DNA of 64,000 bases, from positions 3,410,001 through 3,474,000 of the forward strand of contig JABELC010000005.1 of NCBI GenBank assembly GCA_028455995.1, read 5' to 3'. Source of the DNA: Scleromitrula shiraiana. Taxonomy: Eukaryota > Ascomycota > Leotiomycetes > Helotiales > Sclerotiniaceae. The notes under the pieces are model-generated. The model did not search any database, had not been told where the DNA came from, and saw only the letters and a program-made list of their open reading frames with translations. Each line of letters starts with the position of its first letter. Position 1 is the first letter of the stretch. Positions 21,742-35,293 of this stretch are shown here, piece by piece. Position numbers and translations under genes: made by a program.

Positions 21742-24700
21742 TTAGAGATGTGGGATGAGGTTGGAAGAAGAAGAGGAACACAATGAAAAACTGAAGCAAA
21801 GCTGTTGACTTGGGAGCAATTGAAACATGATCCTGAAGAAACTGCATATACTGGGAGAGATGTATTGATGCTGGAGTTTGTTCTCACAAGGGAGAGGTGA
21901 TAAAAGCTTGGCTCGAAAAGTAGACATTTTTTGCGAAGCTTAATCGAGTCTCAAACCTTAGTTTATAATTCGAGATATCAATCCATATGTCCTTTTCTCG
22001 CGGTCACTGGATCTTGTGTCTGTACCAGCTGATGTAAAATGATTTCAACTCATTTAGCTCGATATTGGGGGACATATTCATGTGAGCATCTGCGATTCTC
22101 TCAGAATAGAGAAGTTATCGTATGGATTTCAATGATAATTATCCGAATAACTAGGGAAGTCAGGGGAGTAGTGGCGGTTTTTATCATAAAGCATGAAATG
22201 AGAAGATAGAGTTCTTCTGCCTTGGTAAAAAGAAACTTTCCCACCAATGTGTTACATATCGACACTCAACCACTCATCTATATTGTAATAATTGAGGATA
22301 TTACAGCAACGCAAAAGTTTTCCCAGATGATGTTGTTTGATATTCTCAGAGAATTCTAAGAAAACTTGATTAACAAATCCAATCGCTGGTTTCGTCCTGT
22401 TCGTTTTGTCACGCGGAAAATATTGTGAGACTGCGTACAAAGTGACCCGTGTATGTAGCATTCATAGTCACCTACTTGTATAGGGATGATGGCATTCCAC
22501 CGGTTCGGTTCGGATATAATTCATCGTTACAACCAAACTTCACTGAGATCTTGATGCATTCCGAGTGAGATTGTTCTACAAAAGTTCGAAAGGGGGCGGG
22601 GCGGAGATCATTTCCCACTTTGATGATTTCACGCTCATGATTAGTCAGCAGGCAACACAACTTCCGCCAATTTTGAACTTCCCCCTCGAGCTGAAAACTC
22701 TCGGTGTTAATCTTATATCTCAACAGCAATTATCAACATTGATTACTCAAGATATGCTATATATTTCCAAGAAACGAATTGATCGAGAATTCTTCATCAT
22801 ATAGCTTGATATCTTTCCTGCATTGGCAGCTCGTTATCTGAACACCATACCTCTCATGTAGAAACATTCGACATTGTCAACAATCCGAATGATAACAATT
22901 GGTATCGCGTGGAACACTTCTGCAATGGCTAACGCAGTCTTTTAATTGTCATAATCTTATTAATACGTTACCTTCCTACATTATATGTTTGCTTATTGCA
23001 ATTTATGATTATCGGCAGCTTATTATCTGTTCCAATATATGGATCATTCGCTCTATATTCTTTGTTTATCAAAGGGCCAGCCAACGCGTTCGAGGAAATT
23101 TCGAAAGGCCTGTATTGGTACATGGAAGAAACGCGGCATTGAAAAAACGCGTCATTAGTCTGCTGTCTTCGCTGCTTGATATCTTTGATATCGTCGTCAA
23201 CTAGCAGAGTTGAGGAGGTTTTGTCTCGCCGGATACTCATCTTGAGGGGGCATCTGAATGGTAGGTTATGATGGCTATTCTCGTCAACTTGGACAGACAA
23301 GATATATTAGCTTCCGGGGTCTGTTTAGACTGAATAACCACGATGCGTTCTTTATATTCTTTGCTGCTCAGCCACAACTCTCATGCAATCATTTTTTACA
23401 CTACTTGTAGATGTTCATTCATATTCAAGTTTCATGACAGTGGAAAGCCACCATGAGGCAGCATTTCTTGTTCTCTTATGGCAATCCTTCTTAACCTTGT
23501 CAAACAATAGACTCCCAATAATGGTTGCTGACCATAGTATTATTATTTGGAACAATAGACACAACCAGATGTTTCCCTTAAAGAGTTATCATATGATAAT
23601 ATGGGCTCTACAATCAAAAATTTGGGGCATTTCATCAGATCCCAATGCTATCATAGTTCGAGGGTTTAGCGGAGCACACTTGAACTCAGTTGATCAAAAC
23701 TCCACCCACGATTTAGCATTCGATATCGATTTGGATAAAGTCATCAACCAATGGACTGCCTGTGCTACTATCTTGCGTATGCTTCTACAGCTTGCCGGGA
23801 CGGATAGGGGATAACATTACCCTCCGTCTGGTTTCCAGTTGTATGTGCACATCAAGGCCTGAACATTATCCTCACCGCTTCATTTGAACCTCAGTACCAA
23901 GCTATTCTCTTGGCGATTCATATCATGAGGATAGTACTACCTTCTAACCATTGACTGGAACGGATCCAGTTTGCTTTTCACATCTATGTGGAAGAAGTTT
24001 CTCCTTGTTTAATTGGGTGCGACAAAATACGGCAAGATATCTGCACATATGCAATTGTAAGATATTATTTCGGTCTAAGACGGATTGCCATAACTATCCT
24101 TGGCTATTGAAATAGACCGAGACCACAACGTCCAAGACCAAGTACTCTTGTTTTTCCGAATCAAGGCTGCTGTGTCATCTTTTCCCATCAGTGTGATTAA
24201 TTCATCTGTCATGTCAGCGAGCTCAACTGTTTCCCAACAAGCCAATAACGCAAAATTCAGGCGTTTACGGCACATATCTCGTAGGTTAAGCATGAGATTT
24301 CGGCCAAATACTGCTCCAATGCTTGCCCGATGACGCATATGGTATCACTCTGTCTCTGGTTCTTGGTAAGCTATACCTAATCCGCCTCAATCTGCTAGGA
24401 TGATATGGAAAATAGATCCAGGAACTTTTTTACTTCTGTTGCTACTTTGTGGCGAACAAATTCGCTGGCATAATGCATGGAATGTGTCATTTTACCTTTT
24501 TGATCCTGATCCGCCTTGGCAATGAGATGTACTTCTTCAAACTCCTGCTTTTGGCTCGAGATGCTTGTCTTTTCTGATTTTACTAAGAGGCCGCTGTCAT
24601 CTCATCACTTCCTATTAATTTCCAAAAGGAGAAAATCGGCCTTGAGCTCCGATTTTTTGGTCTAGTAGATCACAAGTCTCATTTTGGTAAGCTGGGAGAG

Positions 24701-25733
24701 TACTAATGTTACCGTGGATTTACCGCCACCATTTCATAGTCAACAAAAGTATGTATGGAGATTGGTTCACTGATATTCGCAAGTTATACCAAAATTTCTG
24801 AAGAAATTTGTGATCTATCTGCCCCGTTTTGTTTTATGTTAGTTGTTTTTCGGAGCTTTTAAGACCAGTTGCTAGATTCGCGACATTTCACGAATCTTGT
24901 CCTACAACCCAACGACGTTCACGATGGCTATTCCCTTTTGTAACCCTGTTACGGCATAGCTGTAATCTCTGTTGATCACAAGCTTCCCCACAAGCCACTA
25001 GTCTCCAGATTCTTACCCCGCAATGTTGGTGGTTATATGTTTTAGCCAGGCTCCCCGGATTTTGTGTAACTGAGGGTCGGACCGGAGAACGGCCGTTACC
25101 AGTTTCATGCATTGCCTTAAAAATTCATCTAATATTTTTCCAGCACATGTTGTATCGTGGTTTTCATTCCGCTTACAGGGTGCTTACAGTTTTAGATTTA
25201 TTGAACGATGAAATTCTGGTTCAAATATTTAAGTATCATTTTCTTCTTGGCATAATTTGTTCACAAGGCCACATTTCGGCAAGAATTCGGGCCCATTCCT
25301 TTCCATTTCACTGGTTTCGCTTGTTCTATATTCCGGTCCCAGACTTTCAAGATCACCATCAAGCACGAGGTACTCTTAATTTTGATATTGTACTGAATGA
25401 TCATGAGGTTGAAGACTCACATGTTAGTGGTGGGGCCTGAAGTGAACATGGTACCTCAGTTTCACAAAAGCTTCTGGTTGAAATCTTGTGACAATCGATT
25501 TTGGACCAACACCTTGCTAGGCACGGAGCTATCTGAATCATACCCGGCTATCATCCTATTTTCCAATGGAACCAGCGGTAAGTTTAAATCGCCCGCTCAA
25601 GCCACCAGGGGTGTTATATCCAAGTCACGCAAGCTAGCTCACTGAGTACATAAATGGTAGATAGACCCTCATCAAATTTCACCCAAACACTTGTTTATTC
25701 ACCAACTCACTTTCACGTAGTATCTCTTTCAAC
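21742..25733. other. Gene-poor region of about 4 kb
   Basis: No gene could be supported. Open frames of 60-143 codons occur (the longest at 23383-23814, plus strand) but none resembles a family or joins to neighbours by credible introns. A plus-strand frame at 25147-25440 contains LLNDEILVQIFKY, faintly like an F-box start, then breaks up. The region may hold decayed genes. The last 50 bases before 25734 are the 5' leader of the GH55 gene. Confidence 0.5.
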
Positions 25734-28441
25734 ATGGTCAAGCTACTTGGAGGTGTGATTTTGCTCTCCCTCGCTTTACAATCATCATGTCGACAATTTA
25801 AAATACCCCAAGTTGAGAAGGTCGTGGGGAAGGTATTGGACAAGTTCTCACCATACGTACACAACAAAGGAAATCACACAGATGTCGCAGTCATACCTCC
25901 GAAAGCCGACATGGCAACCATTTTACCCCGTCAAGGTGACGCTTATTGGTACGAACAGATTAGACATCAAGGCAAATCTGCATTTGGACCAGGAGGCTAC
26001 ACTGTATACCGCAATGTTAAAGATTATGGCGCTAAAGGCAAGTTGTGATATTTTTTCATCCTTTTGTTTACTAATTCTGTGTAGGTGATGGTGTGACGGA
26101 TGACACAGCTGCTATTAATGCTGCTATCAGTGCTGGGGGACGATGTGGTCGCGGATGCTCGTCTACCACCCTTACTCCTGCAGTCGTCTACTTCCCCGCA
26201 GGGACATATTTGCTCTCATCCTCCATCATCGACTATTACTACACGCAACTTATTGGCAATCCGAACAGCTTGCCGGTTCTCAAAGCTACCCCAAATTTTT
26301 CGGGGTTTGGTCTGATTGATGGTGATCCATACTACAGCGAAAACCCAAATTGGGTAACCACCAATGTCTTCAATCGACAAATTCGTAATTTTGTTTTCGA
26401 CTTGACCAGTATACCCGCAGCAACCACAGCAACTGGCATCCACTGGCCTACTTCTCAAGCTACTAGTTTGCAAAATCTTGTGTTTCAAATGAGCTCGGCA
26501 TCAGGAACACAGCATACTGGATTATTTTGCGAAAGTGGTATGTTGAGTCCTAGCTGGACGACAGTATAATTCTAACTATTGGTATAGGGTCCGCTGGATT
26601 GTTAACTGACATCACTTTCAATGGTGGTCTTATTGGTGCTGCTATTGGAAACCAACAGTTTACTACGAGAAATCTGGTCTTCAACAACTGTGTCACCGCT
26701 ATTAGCATGTTTTGGGATTGGGGATGGCTATATCAGGGTATAACTATTAATAATTGTCAAAAGGGAATCGATATATCTGCTGGTGGATCAGGTGCTCAAA
26801 GCGTCGGCTCTATCGTGGTCATTGATAGCACCTTTACAAACACACCCGTTGGTATTGTAACAGCTTATACTTCTTCTTCTTCACCAGCGACAGCAGGAAG
26901 TATTATTCTCGAGAATGTTGTACTCAACAATGTACCAGTTGCGGTTCAGGGAAGCAGTGGCGCAACAATCTTAAATGGTGGCAGCACGACAATTGCGGCT
27001 TGGGGGCAAGGTAACCAATACTCTCCAAACGGTCCGACCAGATTTCAAGGATCTTTCACTCCAAACAACAGACCGCCTTCCTTATTGAACGGCAACAAAT
27101 ACTTCTTCCAATCAAAGCCTCAATATAACAGCTTACCTGCCTCATCTTTCAAGAGTGCTAGAGACAGTGGTGCAGCTGGTGATGGACAGACAGATGATAC
27201 TAACGCATTGCAACAAGGAATCAATGCTGCTACGTCTGCAGGACAAGTTTTCTTCCTTGATGCAGGAACTTATCGCGTGACCAATACGATACTAATCCCA
27301 CCGGGAGCAAAGATTGTAGGAGAGGGTTATCCAGTAATCATGTCAAGTGGATCATTTTTCAATAATATCAACAGTCCTCAGGTCGTTGTCCGAGTTGGAA
27401 ATGCTGGTCAAACAGGTCGTGTCGAGTGGAGTGATTGTATTGTCGCAACCCAAGGTGCACAAGCTGGTGCCATCTTGATTGAATGGAACTTGAATAGTTC
27501 CGGGTCACCTCCCTCAGGAATGTGGGATGTACATGAACGTGTGGGTGGTTTCACCGGTTCGAATCTTCAGGTCGCCCAATGCGCAAATAGTCCAGGTACT
27601 ACTACCACACCCAATCCAAATTGTATCGGTGCATACATGGGAATGCATATTACAGCAGGAGCTTCTGGATTGTACATGGAGAATGTTTGGCTGTGGGTAG
27701 CTGATCACGACATTGATGATCAGGCATTGAGACAGATCAACGTTTATGCAGGAAGAGGACTATACCTTGAGAGCACGGCTGGGACATTCTGGCTGTAAGA
27801 TCTTCAAATCTTTGATGTTATTCTTGAGATTTACTGATATTATACCAGTTACGGAACATCTGTGGAGCATTTCACTTTATACCAATATCAACTTGCAAAC
27901 ACTAAAAATATCTTCCTTGGTTTCGCTCAAACTGAGACGCCGTAAGTGCTCTATTTTAACATCTCAACCCAACAAAACTAACAAATCATAGATACTACCA
28001 ACCCAATCCTATCGCTACTACACCATTTAACGTTGTTACTTCCATCAACGATCCAAACTTTTCCACATCGTGTGTAGGATATTCAGGCAACTGCGCCAGT
28101 GCATGGGGTATGCGAATAATCAATTCCCATGATATCATGGCTTATGGCTTGGGACTTTACTCATTCTTTAACAACTACTCTACCAGTTCGTTCCACTGTT
28201 CCCATAAATATATTCTCATAAATTAACTAACATCATCCCAGCTTGTTCCAACGGTGGGGGTCCCGAAAACTGTCAAAGTAACATTTTCAGTATCGAAGGT
28301 ACTATTTCGAATATTAATGTTTATACCTTGGCTACGGTTGGTACGACGAATATGATTACCCGCAATGGTCAATCTGTCGCAACTTACAATTCTAATATCA
28401 ATGTTTATCCGACTTTGATTACCTTGTATAGGCCTTCATAG
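25734..28441 (+). CDS. GH55 exo-beta-1,3-glucanase, secreted
   Basis: An 816-aa glycoside hydrolase family 55 protein, predicted to cleave glucose or gentiobiose from beta-1,3-glucan in the cell wall or outside the cell. Six exons: 25734-26037, 26085-26537, 26588-27794, 27849-27941, 27992-28185 and 28242-28441. A signal peptide (LLGGVILLSLALQSS) opens the protein. Two pectate-lyase-like beta-helix repeats are visible: VKDYGAKGDGVTDDTAAINA (about residue 96) and ARDSGAAGDGQTDDTNALQQ (about 470), which is the GH55 tandem arrangement. The catalytic-half block GASGLYMENVWLWVADHDID is intact. Its length fits the family (about 750-800). Intron 1 is GC-AG (see separate entry). All frames are open and I see no damage. 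Possible roles are wall remodelling, nutrient release or attack on other fungi. Confidence 0.93.
26038..26084 (+). other. GC-AG intron in the GH55 gene
   Basis: The donor reads AAAG|GCAAGT and the acceptor GTGTAG, with a TTTACTAAT branch site. The reading frame needs a phase-1 junction (G|GT giving Gly in AKGDGV), and no GT within reach gives it without a stop. The intron is 47 nt. Confidence 0.8.
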
Positions 28442-29611
28442 ACGGAAATGGGAGCAATGGGGTTCTTGAGTTGGAGCTTGGGTGCTGTGTCCGGATTGAA
28501 ATTGTTTTGGTGATAGTCTGTGTTTATGGGGTCATAGCTCGCATTTAGAAGACTATAAATATATATCTAGCAAATATCATTTTACTTTGAAAAGTCGTCA
28601 TGATGCACAAGTGCAATCAACCATCTAAACTTCACATATCATGCGAACGTCAATGATATAAGTGGTTTGCTGTGGATATACTGTTCCGAGATCTTATGTG
28701 CAGCGTCATCCCTAGCCACCGGGTAGTGTAACACACGCGCTATTCGGTTCTTAGTTTAAGAATAATCAACTAGAAAAGTATATCAGCTATTTTGGTTTCG
28801 ATCAATTACGGACTCTGATTCAATATCACCAGATAAGAACCTTCCGTTAGTCAAATAGAACTTACACATCAAGAATAAAAATTTGAAGGTGGTGTTGAAC
28901 CAGCTGGTTTTATTGTGAACTAGATGGTGGGTTGATAGTCTAATCCACGCAATACAATCAGCTCCCAGTACCTCGGGTTCTAAGCAACTGTTACCTATTT
29001 GAGACAACACTGGAGAACGTTGGTATCAAATTTGTAGAGCTTCTTCGAAAGAGGTGAATACTTACTTTCGGATGCAAAAAGTCTAAAGAAGCCGAACACT
29101 AACTCATACTTGTGGCACAGTTTGGAATAATCCGAGTTCTAACCTCACCGAGTACATGCCATAGATTCACCATACTACGCGTTGTTGTCAAATATGATTT
29201 GGAACCCAACTTGTAAACCTTTCAGTATCGATACATGCACGAACATAAATACCGTAAAGAATCCTTGTGATGCATTTGTTACTTGGGTTTATCAGATATC
29301 AATAGTTCGTAACCTTCGATTGTTTAATTTAGAATCAAATAATCGAAATATAGATACCAATAGACATACACCCTCTGGTAATCAATTCATGTTTCCGGAT
29401 GCATGCACATCTCTTAATAGGATCAATACCAGATGCTATTGGTTAAGTCTATCGGGAGCAGGTATTCTGCTATGGATGTGATCTTGGGGCTCAGCAAACA
29501 TTTGTCATTGTTGGTTCCAACTTTTAACAAAACAGTAACATATTCCTCTCGAGCTACTGATCATATTCGCAATCTTACACAAAAATCCGGAAAACTGACG
29601 GAGATGACATT
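28442..29611. other. Intergenic, no gene seen
   Basis: 3' flank of the GH55 gene and promoter region of the MFS gene. Short open frames on both strands (28783-29010, 29182-29481) lack recognisable content. Confidence 0.5.
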
Positions 29612-31320
29612 ATGTCTAATGAATCAGAGATATCTGCATCAATTCATCACCATAACTGGCGTTTTTGGGCCATGTTCCCAGGACTCGGTCTCATCTCCCT
29701 CCTATGTACCCTCGACTCCACAGTTCTATCAACAGTCCTCCCAACAATCACATCCAAACTCAACTCTTCATCCAACTACATTTGGATCGTGAATGCCTAC
29801 ACAATAACATTCACAGCAATCCAACCATTCTACGGACAGGCTGCTGATATCTTTGGACGAAAGAATGCGATTATTTCTTCAATATGTCTTTTTCTTGTGG
29901 GAAGTGCAATCTGCGGTGCTGCGAGAGATACCAATATGCTGATTGCTGGACGAGCGGTCCAAGGATTGGGAGGTGGTGGTCTGAGTATCTTGCCTGCAAT
30001 GGTTGTATGTGATCTAGTGTCACTGAGAGAACGCCAAAAATATACCGGTTTGATTTATGGTGCTTCTGCTATTGGTATATTTATCGGTCCAATGTAGGTA
30101 CTTTGTCCTCTGCAGGCAATCATCTGTAGCTTTTTCTCCCACCATAATTTGAAACCTATCTATTGACACATATATCTCGTAGTGTAGGTGGTTCTATGGT
30201 TGACCATATAGGTTGGCGCTGGATTTTCTGGCTGAATCTTCCCATCAGTGGACTATCCCTCCTCTCAGTCGTCATATTCCTCCAAGTTTCTCATGTACGT
30301 TCTGATTCAATCTGGTTGCAACTAAGAATAATCGATTATCTTGGGAATCTGCTTTTGATGGGATCAGTGACTTCGATCCTGATCTCGTTATCTGGAACCG
30401 GTCCAGCAGATTCGTGGAAGTCTTGGAAGAAACTAGTGCCACTTCTACTTGGAATAATCGCTCTTCCATTCTACATGTTCTTCGAAGGATCGAAATTTTG
30501 CAAACAACCAACGACTCCTCCACGACTCTTTTCAAATACTACCTCTGCTGTGGCATTTTTGCTCACCTTTCTCCATGGCATTCTGCTATATTGGGGAAGT
30601 TATTTCTTACCTGTATATTTCCAAGCAGTTCTCCAAGCATCGCCTCAACAATCCGGTATCAACAGTCTTGCAGCAGCCATTCCGATAGTACCATTTGGCA
30701 TCGTGGGAGGTATTTGGATCGCGAAGGCTGGCCATTATAAGGCCAATCAAGTACTAGGGTTTGCACTCACTTCTATCGCTTTTGGTTGCTGTAGTATTTT
30801 GAATCAATTTTCTTCGACGGCCGTTTGGATCATACTTCAGATTGTTCTTGCTGCTGGGGCCGGTATCGTTCTTACTGCAACACTTCCCGCAATACAAGCC
30901 CCATTACCAGAGTCGGATGTTGCTACTGCTACTGCTACATGGGGATTTGTTCAGGGCTTGGGTTTTGTGGTTGGTGTCGCCATTCCTTCGAGTATTTTTG
31001 AGACAAAGTTTGATAGTATGCTTGATACCATAAGCGATACAACTGTGAGGAATACATTGAGGGTTGATGGTGCATACCAACATGCGTCGAGAATATTTAT
31101 GCTTTCATTGCCCAAGATGGTTCAGCAACAAGTTATTGAGGTATTTGTGGCTAGCTTAAAGCTTGTATGGGAAGTTGGTACTGCATTTGCGATCCTTGGA
31201 TTTTTCGCGTCATTCTTTGTGAAGAATATTGAGCTTAGAAGAGAATTGGACACCAATTTTGGATATAAGGATAAGGACACAGAAGCTGTCGTTGTGAATA
31301 TTGCAGATGAATCTAGATGA
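29612..31320 (+). CDS. DHA2-type MFS transporter (multidrug/toxin efflux-like)
   Basis: Two exons, 29612-30093 and 30183-31320, encode 539 aa. The protein is a 14-TMS drug:H+ antiporter of the major facilitator superfamily, expected in the plasma membrane. Diagnostic features are LDSTVLSTVLPTI in TM1, the loop 2-3 motif GQAADIFGRKNA, RAVQGLGGGG in TM4, motif C in TM5 (GIFIGPIVGG, formed exactly at the splice join) and WRWIFWLNLP in TM6. The intron has GTAGGT and TAG borders (acceptor at 30180-30182). A second TAG six bases on would give a frameshift and was rejected. Such pumps may export fungicides, host compounds or the cell's own metabolites, but no biosynthetic genes lie beside it. Confidence 0.9.
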
Positions 31321-31763
31321 ATGCCCAAACTACCAATGGTAGCTGTCAACTGGATAGTGTTTTTACAAGTTTACCTGGTACTCGAACGGTCAAGGAAACA
31401 CAAAAGACTAGCTAAACAGAAAAGGGGACCAATTCAAAGGGATGATTATGAATTTAGGTATTATGTACACCAGAGAATGTATTTATTCATACATCATCTT
31501 CAAATTCATATGTTAATTATCTAGTTTGAAGTCGAACAATTCAATGGTTTTATTTATTAATATCAGATAAAACTATATGATAATCATATAAAATAAAAAT
31601 AAACAATGTGATTTCTTGACTGATTTATTCAATCAAAAAATGCGAGATATAACTCCGGTTCATATATCAGCATATTCCCTGGAGGTATTATGATATTTCT
31701 GGCATCATTCTTCATAATGCTAGAAAGTAACTAGTCTCGCTCAGTAATAGTCGAGTAATAACA
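31321..31763. other. Convergent 3' intergenic region, AT-rich
   Basis: Between the MFS stop and the stop of the minus-strand small protein. AT-rich around 31540-31640; no gene seen. Confidence 0.5.
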
Positions 31764-32027
31764 TTACTTCCGATTCTTCAATTCTTTACTCCTCATTCTT
31801 CTCCTCGACCGTTTCTCACTATCCTCTCTCGCACCACCACTACCCTCACCTTTTTTCTTCTTTTTCTCATTCTGAGCATCCACTTCCGCTTGAATCTGTC
31901 GCTTCTCCTCTTCCTCTGCTTGAACCTCATGCCTGGGCCATGTGCGAGGAGGCGAAGTTCGTTCATACCGACCAGACACTTCCCAGAACTCTGCTAAATA
32001 TGTATGGATTTCCTTCGCTAAAGCCAT
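31764..32027 (-). CDS. Small highly charged hypothetical protein
   Basis: From the ATG at 32027 the frame encodes 87 aa beginning MALAKEIHTYLAEFWEV. The open frame continues upstream without an ATG to about 32128 (adding WPGLCLRNNVNYAIWPFLYG), where an ATATAG could be a splice acceptor. The true protein may therefore begin in an upstream exon that I could not place. The second half is a Glu/Gln/Lys-rich stretch (AEEEEKRQIQAEVDAQNEKK), likely helical or coiled-coil, ending in a strongly basic tail. No family recognised. The aromatic segment before MALAKEI suggests the longer form is real. Confidence 0.5.
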   Translation of the reverse strand: MALAKEIHTYLAEFWEVSGRYERTSPPRTWPRHEVQAEEEEKRQIQAEVDAQNEKKKKKGEGSGGAREDSEKRSRRRMRSKELKNRK

Positions 32028-32896
32028 CCTTCTAAGATTATGCTTTTTTGTCTGCTCATACCCGTAAAGGAATGGCCATATGGCGTAATTGACGTTGTTT
32101 CGCAAACACAAACCCGGCCACCCCTATATTTGGGTTTTCGTGTCGATTTGAGGGAAATCGAAGTAGTTTGAAGACTACTTTGGATTTCGTGAATAGCTTC
32201 TTGATATCTTCAGTTTCAAGTAGATGTGGTCAGGGCAGACATCTCGCAATATGACACAGTCTCTTTCTTGCTTCCGTTCCCTGCCCCTCTATACTGAAAT
32301 AGTATGATGTAAATATTTACTATAGATCGATAAAGATATGCTGGAAGGTCTTTTATGTTTTGTTTGGATTTGTTGGATATCTAGGCAGTAACGGCACATC
32401 TTTAACCTCATGATACTCGGCCATTTCGGAAAATTAAAGCATGATTCAGATGAGATGGTATTTTTCTCACAATTAAATATCATGTTGGAAGTGACAATGA
32501 CTTGCGAAGAGATAGTAACGATTTACGTGTAAACACGAGGCGATGTCCAATAACAATAATATGATAATCTAGCACTAGCAAAGTATTCAATATTAAAATC
32601 AAGAGAAATAATTACTCAGCAAGAATAGAGTCAGAAAACTTCTGATACAACTTGGTGTTTCATTGTAGAATAGCGCGACTGGAACTAACTAAGAAATTAT
32701 TTAGGTCGTTGCCAGTTAGTAACTTCGATACATTTAAGGTAAAAAATGTAAACAGCACCCGATATACCCTAATGACTCTACCAGCCAACTGTACGCTTTT
32801 TATCTCTAGCCTGCCATACCGATAAAATACATAAATCATGAGGATTTGAACTTCCTCTCCGCTGGGGTGAGAACAAGTCGATGAACTGTCCCATTC
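32028..32896. other. Intergenic, no clear gene
   Basis: May contain the missing 5' exon of the preceding small gene. No other coding signal was recognised. The 3' flank of the broken 2EXR gene lies near 32897. Confidence 0.45.
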
Positions 32897-33715
32897 CTAC
32901 AAAGACTGGTTAGTCATCAAAGTAATGCCCACTGGATTCCAAGCCAGAGTACACAACTTACTTGGAGAGTATTCACTGTGATTCACCACGCTCGAATAAA
33001 CACCATTTAGCTCACTCATATGTACCAAAGTTATATGTACCGCATTATTCTTCATGTCGTCAACCTCCGTCGGATGAAACAACTTTGCTTCAACTAATCT
33101 CATTCTCCTCATCTTATATTCGAGTTGAGTCGAAGCCCATGGAGGATCCATACTAGTAGGCGGTGGGATACGACTATTATCCACTAACCAAAGCATTTTC
33201 ATATATCTAAAAGTTGCCACAGCGCGCTGTAATAACGACGGTTTGACTTGGCTGCCCGGGTCAGCAAGTATAATGACTGACTTGATGTGATCCAAATTGT
33301 TGTGTCTGGGTGGAGAATTCATAATGCCCCGCCAACGTAGTGTATCGAGAGTTTTGAATTTTTGGAAGGAAATGCAAGCAGGTGGCAAATGGAAGGAGTC
33401 GATAGCGATTTAAAATGAATGGCCATCAAGTGCATCTCTGAATATAGCTCGATAGTAGAGGAGTGCGATTTCTCGAGATCGTTTGCAGATATGTAGAATA
33501 TTGGGGATGATGTATTTGACGTGGAGCCGTTTGTTAGGAGATATACCAATGCCATCTTGAGGTTGATTAGATTGCTCCGTTTTCTTTAAGTCGACTGGTT
33601 TCATTGATGTCTCGATGATCTGAGGACCAACATTTCGCGCTACGAGGTGCCAAATGTCGAGTTGGATCTCAGTCGGAATTGAATGGAAATAATTGATCTC
33701 ATTCGCACATGCCAT
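32897..33715 (-). pseudogene. 2EXR-domain protein, interrupted by an in-frame stop
   Basis: The ATG at 33715 starts MACANEINYFHSIPTEIQLD, followed by IWHLVARNVGPQIIE and IPNILHICKRSREIALLYY. Together these are the hallmarks of the fungal 2EXR domain, an F-box-like module of unknown function in large expanded families. A TAA at 33412-33410 follows GHSF. The same frame continues at once with IAIDSFHLPPACISFQKFKT and stays open to 32897 (a further 171 codons). No donor or acceptor brackets the stop, so it looks like a nonsense mutation; CAA to TAA would explain it with one C-to-T change. If translated only to the stop, the product is 101 aa. Sequencing error is an alternative. Confidence 0.65.
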
Positions 33716-35293
33716 TTTAACCTCAGCTTTGATGTAGAGTAGACCTAAACCCATGTCAGATCATGTACTTGAGATCATGTTCATAGGACTTAGGTGTTTA
33801 TATTTGAACCATCTGTTGGTGGCAAGACATCATCGTTTGCCAGCCAAATCAATTAGTTCTACGTGCGAACGGCTTTTTGAAGTGAATTGATGTAAGCCAA
33901 TCTTTCAACAGAAATATCGAATTCTCTTTTAATTCACCTTTGGATACTTGAGAATTGAGAATTCAGATGAGTTTGTATTTCTCTAGTTAAAAAAATTCAA
34001 TGCGATATATGTCGATTGTTTATCAACCCCTTCCAATTATATGAAAGGTTTTGAATAATTGTATGATATCTGATAACCACTGAATTCCAAAAAGAAGAAA
34101 CTCGAATAGTTTGCCCAGGTGATTGATTGACTGCATCATTCATTCATGGAACCTCTAGACGGTAAAAAAGGGAAACTTTCCATTCTTTACTTACGAGGGA
34201 ACAAAGCCATTCCTCACAACTGGAGCATCAAGATTCAGACTCAATGGAGTCATAGCGAATGCAAAAAGCCAAGTTAAAATTCAATGGGTTTTCGAATTCA
34301 TTTAAGAGTCCAGCATCAAGAATTGAATCGCGTTGGGAGGGATTTCTGCATGTCTGTCGGTAGCAAGAGGGGAACCCATACAATACCTTTGAGAGAGCCA
34401 TGATAGTTTTTTTTTTAGAAACATCTAATGTTGGTGTCTAACAATATATCTTCGGGTATGTACCTATTCAGGCAGATTGGCCTTCGCGCTGGGTCCCTCT
34501 CAGTGACAGCCCGAAGTCATCAAGGATTACTTCGGAGCATTATATCATCATATAGTATGATTTTTTACAGACGACCAGAGACACAATCGCGATTTAGAAA
34601 TTTCGTATGATGAAACGATATCGCTCTTGAGCAATGCAATGAGATGTCGTTAAATTTGGGTTGGAGATGCTTTTGCTGCACGTCTCCATGAAGACAAGTG
34701 ATCTTGGCGCCAATACTCTAAGATCTTTCCGAAAGTCTCGGAACTTTTTCATCGCGATTCTGATCATTTCATTTATGTTTGCCATCATTGTCTTGCTTTC
34801 ATCATCACACAGAACACGATGATGAGGTTGAACCATAACAAACGTTGTTACAGTACCACGTGATATTATGCCCGCCACCTTTATTATGGTTGCACGGTTC
34901 GGCTGGATGCATCGATTTCTGCTTGTCAGCATGTCAAGAAACAAATCTTAAATGTTTGGTTGCACAGAAACGTTGTCTCTTCACAGCATAGATTTGTTAC
35001 CCGGCGACCCGCATGATACATTTTCGTGGCTTTTCTTTCAATATTCGAGGAGTTACTAGTAAGATCCGAGTCTCTTGTATCTATTCGTACTGTACGAGAC
35101 CACTTGCTTTGTCCTTTCGTATCTTTACATTCATTTAAGATTTTAAGCAGCTGAGAAACATGGGAATCAATATCAATAGATTTATGTAAGAAGATCTTGG
35201 ATTCCTACTTCGAGCTTCGAGTATTCAATTCGGGGTTTTATCAGTAGAAAAGGATCTAATGGGATGGCTCTTCAAGTTCGTACTAGTACTAGT
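33716..35293. other. Intergenic, no gene seen
   Basis: Contains scattered open frames below 120 codons (34428-34610, 34594-34944) without recognisable content. Positions 35279-35300 hold a short TACTAG tandem repeat leading into the AT-rich element. Confidence 0.5.
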
